A program made the translations under genes and the position numbers. The notes under the pieces are model-generated. The model saw only the letters and a program-made list of their open reading frames with translations, made no database searches and was not told the origin of the DNA. From Elephas maximus indicus (taxonomy: Eukaryota > Chordata > Mammalia > Proboscidea > Elephantidae), in contig NC_064838.1 in NCBI RefSeq assembly GCF_024166365.1, positions 76,214,001 to 76,278,000 on the forward strand: a stretch of 64,000 bases of DNA. The letters are read 5' to 3'. Positions 59,361-64,000 of this stretch are shown here, piece by piece. Within the stretch, counting starts at the first letter, position 1. Every line of letters starts with the position of its first letter.

Positions 59361-60320
59361 ATTCTGCTGAATAATAATGTGACTGAATTCATTCTGCTTG
59401 GGTTGACACAAGATCCTGTTAAAAGGAAAGTAGTGTTTGTCCTTTTCTTGCTTTTCTACTTAGGGACATTGTTGGGTAACTCACTGATAATTGTTACCAT
59501 CGAGACCAGCCGGGCACTTGAGAGTCCAATGTACTTCTTCCTTTTCTACTTATCTTTATCTGACACCTGCTTCTCTACTTCCATAGCCCCTAGAATGATT
59601 GTGGATGCCCTTCTGAAGAATAGCACTATCTCTTTCAGGGAGTGCATTATCCAAGTCTTTTCATTTCATTTCTTTGGCTGCCTGGCAATCTTGATCCTTA
59701 TGCTGATGGCCATTGACCGCAATGTGGCCATCTGTAAGCCCCTGCACTACATGAGCATCATGAACCAGCGGGTCTGCAGTGTGTTGGTAGCTATAGCCTG
59801 GGTAGGGGCTTGTGTGCATTCTTCAGTTCAGATTTTTCTGACGTTGAGTTTGCCTTTCTGTGGTCCCAATGTGATTGATCACTATTTATGTGACTTGCAG
59901 CCCTTGTTGAAACTTGCCTGTACAGACACCTATATGACCAACCTGCTACTGGTGTCTAATAGTGGGGCCATTTGTATAGTGAGTTTTGTATTGCTGATGT
60001 TCTCCTATGTCATCATTTTGTATTCTCTGAGAAACCACAGTGCTGAAGGAAGGAAAAAGGCTCTTTCCACCTGCATCTCCCATATCATTGTAGTCATTTT
60101 GTTCTTCGTTCCTTGTATATTTATATATACACGCCCCGCAACCACCTTCCCCATGGATAAAATGATAACTGTGTTTTATACAATTGGAACACCTTTGCTT
60201 AACCCTCTGATTTATACACTGAGAAATGCTGAGGTGAAAAATGCCATGAGGAAATGGTGGAGCAAGAAACTGATTTCAGAAGACCAAAGATTAATGGAAA
60301 TTTCAAATCCTTCTTCATAG
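59361..60320 (+). pseudogene. olfactory receptor, family 4 (unit 3), start codon lost
   Basis: The frame is open for 319 codons and shows every OR landmark: [18 protein letters not shown] in TM1, [38 protein letters not shown] and [20 protein letters not shown]. The codon aligned with the sisters' start ATG is ATT (59361-59363). An in-frame TAA lies upstream at 59319-59321, and the next in-frame ATG is in SPMYFF at TM2, so a normal receptor cannot start here unless a near-cognate codon is used (an in-frame TTG lies at 59334). The DRY box reads DRN ([15 protein letters not shown]). The sisters' TGA stop is TTA here, adding a nine-residue tail (LMEISNPSS). The acceptor-like CAG at 59315-59317 is intact. 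I call it a probable pseudogene; if initiation on a non-ATG codon occurred, the protein would be almost normal. Confidence 0.85.
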
Positions 60321-60639
60321 TTTGCATTGACCTACCATAATGCAACAAAGCATATTATCTTCTTATTGCGGATTTCATAGAATCCTATTTTGTGGGAAAA
60401 GTGCTACTTCCTTCAGGAAAATGGGTAGTATAAACACACACAGTGGTTAGTGTTGAGTCAATTTTAAGTAGAGGAAGAGACAAAAGCAGGTACAAACAGG
60501 TATGTCAGACCAACTGCTTTTTATTTTTTACTGTTGTCTCTCTAACTCTCTTGGACAACTAGAACCACTTGCAGTTTTGATCTGGTGTTTTTCTGTCCTT
60601 CTTCATGTTGATTTCTGGTGTCACTCCACCATTAATTTA

Positions 60640-60800
60640 AAGGTTTACATTCAAATACACTCAATAGCACTACAGAAGAAAGGCCTGGTAATCACTTTCA
60701 TAAAGAGTACAGCCAAAAAACCCTACGGAAAAATTCTCCTTAGTAACACATGACATTGACATGAGTGGTATCAACTTCATGATTATGGATTTTTTTGTTG
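60640..60800 (+). repeat. decayed AfroSINE downstream of OR (unit 3)
   Basis: 'cactacagaagaaaggcctgg', 'tttcataaagagtacagcc', then text ending 'atcaacttcatgattatgg'. It occupies the same place as 27545-27695. Confidence 0.65.
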
Positions 60801-62167
60801 TTGTTGTTGGTTTGTTGTTTTTATTATGATTTCAGTTAGCCGTTTATATGCTTAAATTCCTATCCTGGTAAATTTTCTCTTTTCAAAAATGAAAGTGATA
60901 ATCCGGAGGAGGAATTTGAGGCTTTGAAACGGAAATATCTTCTGTCACAGATAAAAATTTAGTGAATTTTCAGTACAACCCAGAGAATAGTAGAAAGGAC
61001 TGAAACGTGAATATGAAATGTATGTTTCTACAGTGAGGTTGGATACCAACTTTTGTCACTATCCACCTGACCCACAGTCTCTAATTACATAATCATTAAG
61101 AATCTAATTTCAAATTAATTTATTATTTTTATTTTTATCCATACAGAAATTCTTATTTAAGAATACTTTATTTTTGTAGTAAATTGTATTAAAGTTATTA
61201 AATTTGTATCAATTTTATGTACCAAGAGCTTTGACATTTCTTTAGCTTGAGAAAAAGGGTATCTATTTTTCTGTGTAGATACGGAACTATGGATTCTATG
61301 ATGAATTATGGTGACATATCTTTTTTCATATGCATCACTTTTTTTATTTTTAGTTTCTGTGAATTTCAAGGCAAAATCCATCCCAAGTAGTTTACCACTG
61401 ACTACAGAAGCTACAGTTTGATTCTACTATTGTAAGATTTGCATAGTAGTAGTTTCCAGTTGCCTCAGTTTTTGCTGATATCTTCTTGTATTTCAAGATA
61501 AGGAAAAGATAAAAAGAGAGTATGCATTTAATCCAATGTAAGGGTCTCCTCAGAAACACTCCATCCATTATGTCTCCTGGAAATGCAGAAATTTTGCTGT
61601 AGCTAAGAGTTAGAATTTTATAATAAAGAAGGCAGAACTGCAAAGAAGACCGAAGGTGTAGCCTCAGCAGACTTCCTTTGTTGGAACCAGAGTCCTGATA
61701 GGGAAGGAATAGGACTCTGGGGGCTAAAATTTTGTGGAGAAAAGTGACAACCACAAATCCAAAAGTTTTTCTGCATCTCCTTGGTAGGCTTTCGCATGTG
61801 AAAAAATAGTCTTCCCTTGCCTTGATCCCATGCAATTACCTCATCTGAAGTAGTTGTCATACAGTGATATTTTTTCTCCCCCAGAGCTCCCTCCTATATC
61901 GCATTACTTCCACACATTAACCAGGGGTAGGTCTCAGGAAAGCCAAAGCAGTGAAGTACAATTCTTACGCTTTCAGAAATGATTTACATGGGGAATTGCA
62001 GTACCCAGCTAATTTACATGGTGACAAATGAAGATTACTATGGGAGAAGATCTTGAAGGTGTTAGCATAGGGGACAGAGTGTAAGTCTGGAAATTGAAAA
62101 ATTTTTGACATAAGGATTTGGTGTTCTGGCAAGGACATATGGAGCTGACTCTATATGTTTTAAGGTC

Positions 62168-62600
62168 TTGTGTTAGTTTTCTACTTCTGTTGTAACACAT
62201 TGCCACAAGTGTAGTGGCTTATAACAACACCAATTTATTGTCTTAAGTCCTCTAGGTTGGAATTCTGACATAGGTATCACTGGGCTAAAATCAAGGTGTC
62301 AGTATGGTTGTGTTTCTTTTGGAGGCTCTAGGATTTTCCAGTTTCTAGAAGCCACCAACATTCCTTGGCTCATGACCACTTTCCTAAATCTTCAAAGTCA
62401 GCAACATTGCATATATTTGATGATTGTTGCATTATCACAACCCCATGTTTCTCTTCTGCCTCTCTCTTCCCCTTTAAATGATACTTGTGATTTCATTCAT
62501 TTTACCTGGATAATACATGATAATACCCCTATTGAAAGTTAGATGATTAGCAACCTTAATTTTGTCTGTAACCTTAATTATAAATACTTAATGGAAATTA
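62168..62600 (-). mobile_element. LTR fossil, MLT1-like MaLR (unit 3)
   Basis: 'tacttctgttgtaacacattgc', 'caccaatttattgtcttaag', 'atcactgggctaaaatcaagg'. Same insertion as in units 1 and 2. Decayed and incomplete. Confidence 0.8.
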
Positions 62601-63245
62601 TTTCTTCAGATATGGACTGTAATGATAAATACTTCAGATATAGGTTGTGCCTTCTGCCTTCACAGTGCCTCCAACTGTGAATGAGGCTTATAGACTAAGT
62701 CATCCATTGACATGGTATTCCATAAACATTGCCTGGGATATAACAACCATTAGTGAACAACAGAAGTGTGAGATTGTTCTTGTGATCTCAGTCTTTATAG
62801 ATATTTTCATGTATTCCATCACCCATAAGCAGCCAACCTGACAGAAGACAGTAGAGATAGATAGATAACTACTGTTGAATCAACTCAGTTCATAGAGACA
62901 TTATACACAACAGAACAAAATATTGACTAGTCCTGCAACATCCTCAAAATTGCAGGTATGTTCAAGTCAATTTTTGTGATGATTGTGCCAATTCATCTCA
63001 TTAAGGGTCTTCTTCATCCTTGCTATCCATCTAATTCACCAAGTATGATGTTCTCTTCCAGTGACTGAACCCTCCTAATGACATGTTCAAAACATGTGAG
63101 TCAGACAATACTCTGTTGTAATCTATAAGGTGTTCATTGGCCAATTTTCAGGAATAGATCACCTTTCTTCCCAGTCTTAGTCTATGAGCTCTGCTGACAC
63201 CTGTCCATCATGGGTAGAAGGAATGTCTCCTGGCTGTGTAGAATA

Positions 63246-63616
63246 CAGACAGTCTCAGGATTACAAACGAGTTCCATTCCTATATCTGTTTTTAGGTCAA
63301 ATTTGTAAAGAAGTTGGAACAGTTAGGTACAGTTTGTATCTAACATCGGTTACTCAAAAGTTTGTCTTAGTATACAGTGTATAGTGTACTTTTCTAAGCA
63401 TAAAAAAAAGAAACTCTTCCAGATACCCTAAAACATTTTTAACAGAATCATACATTAATAATAAGAATGTTTTGATATTCATTACACAATAGTGCCCACA
63501 TGTTATTCTGAGCCATTTTACGTACCTCAAATTTTTAATATAATTAGCATTACGCGGGTTCATTCATAACTACTGGCTATATGTAAGTCCAGTGCCCATA
63601 ACTCTGGGACCACCTG
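63246..63616 (+). mobile_element. putative pogo/Tigger-like non-autonomous DNA element
   Basis: 371 bp bounded by TA on both sides (63244-63245 and 63617-63618). The left end is 'cagacagtctcaggattaca'; the right end, reverse-complemented, is 'caggtggtcccagagttatg'. These share CAG...GTC.C....TTA, an imperfect terminal inverted repeat. The interior is AT-rich and has no open frame. The TA flanks and CAG ends suit the Tc1/mariner-pogo group. The family name is unknown to me. Confidence 0.6.
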
Positions 63617-64000
63617 TATAGCCTAGAAAATAAAATAACCCTCCAGTAATCCAGTGTAAGTTTCACCTCTACATTCTGTGAAACATGATGCTTCAAGCAT
63701 GTAACATCTCAGGAGCTTTCCAGGTGAACTAGCTTTTTTTTTGCTATCGTTCCTCAAATGCTTGTAGCTTCCTCTGTTCTGCTAAGTCAGTTACCTACCA
63801 TTATGCTTTGGAAAATGCGTGACACTCTTTCAGCAACTAGTATGTCCTGTTTTGTTTAGTTTTTTTTTTTTTTTTGTCATTTCCTTCTTCACTTTCATTT
63901 CAGTGAGAGTTTAGATGAGAGAGGAAATAAATTTTTATGGATAGCTTTCATGTTTCACAGAAAAGCTGTTCTTTTTTTAAAATATGAACTTATGGTTTCC

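Larger units (their letters stand above)
57830..64000 (+). repeat. OR duplicon, unit 3 (runs off the window)
   Basis: Follows unit 1 from 'gcctggtgtgcctggtgata' and, past the OR, follows both sister units. Beyond 62860 it continues with unit 2, including an old RTE 3'-end remnant ('cagaacaaaatattgactag' here; 'cagaacacaatattgcttgg' at 38477), to the window end. Confidence 0.85.

Noticed and set aside
1-64000. CRISPR arrays, bacterial operons, toxin or phage genes
   Set aside because: The sequence is clearly mammalian nuclear DNA; there are no regularly spaced short repeats and no prokaryotic gene structure.

Overview
This is a stretch of mammalian nuclear DNA. Three repeat families point to an afrotherian, most like an elephant or close relative: (1) SINEs reading 'tggttaagagct..ctgctaacc..aaaggtcggcagttcgaatcc', often ending in AAC repeats (the AfroSINE group); (2) RTE/BovB-type LINEs with an (AAC)n tail (RTE1_LA-like in elephant); (3) an L1 with a GC-rich monomeric 5'UTR. 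Family names come from memory of the consensus sequences, not from a search. Repeat edges are good to about 5-20 bases unless a target-site duplication is given.

Host genes: the only host genes I can support are olfactory receptors (OR). One frameshifted OR4-type pseudogene lies on the minus strand at 970-1892. Three close paralogues lie on the plus strand: 26321-27225 (28-bp deletion and lost DRY arginine), 34843-35775 (full-length open frame) and 59361-60320 (open, but the start codon reads ATT). Each plus-strand OR sits in a several-kb duplicated unit that shares flanks, the same old SINE remnants and the same old MLT1-type LTR about 2.5 kb downstream. The units run about 24855-29885, 34230-41390 and 57830-64000; the last leaves the window. 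An RTE copy with its 3' flank (29886-32515 and 53165-56831) is also shared upstream of the second and third ORs, so it moved with the duplications.

Layout: 1-2300 OR pseudogene with duplicated 3' flank; 2.3-24.8 kb old intergenic DNA with scattered SINEs, RTE 3' ends, MaLR-type LTR fossils and simple repeats; 24.9-29.9 kb OR unit 1; 29.9-32.2 kb RTE with an L1 tail nested in it; 34.2-41.4 kb OR unit 2, itself interrupted by a long RTE and carrying a private 167-bp tandem duplication; 42.8-44.6 kb RTE split by a solo LTR; 44.86-52.65 kb a nearly full-length L1 with target-site duplication; 53.2-56.5 kb RTE; 55.7-57.2 kb a large inverted repeat made from a piece of that RTE; 57.8-64 kb OR unit 3.

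Nothing here looks like a new multi-gene system. The points worth a second look are the different lesion in each of three sister ORs, the acceptor-site change upstream of the only OR with an intact frame, the 0.39-kb inverted duplication, and the L1 5'UTR monomer array with a long antisense frame.
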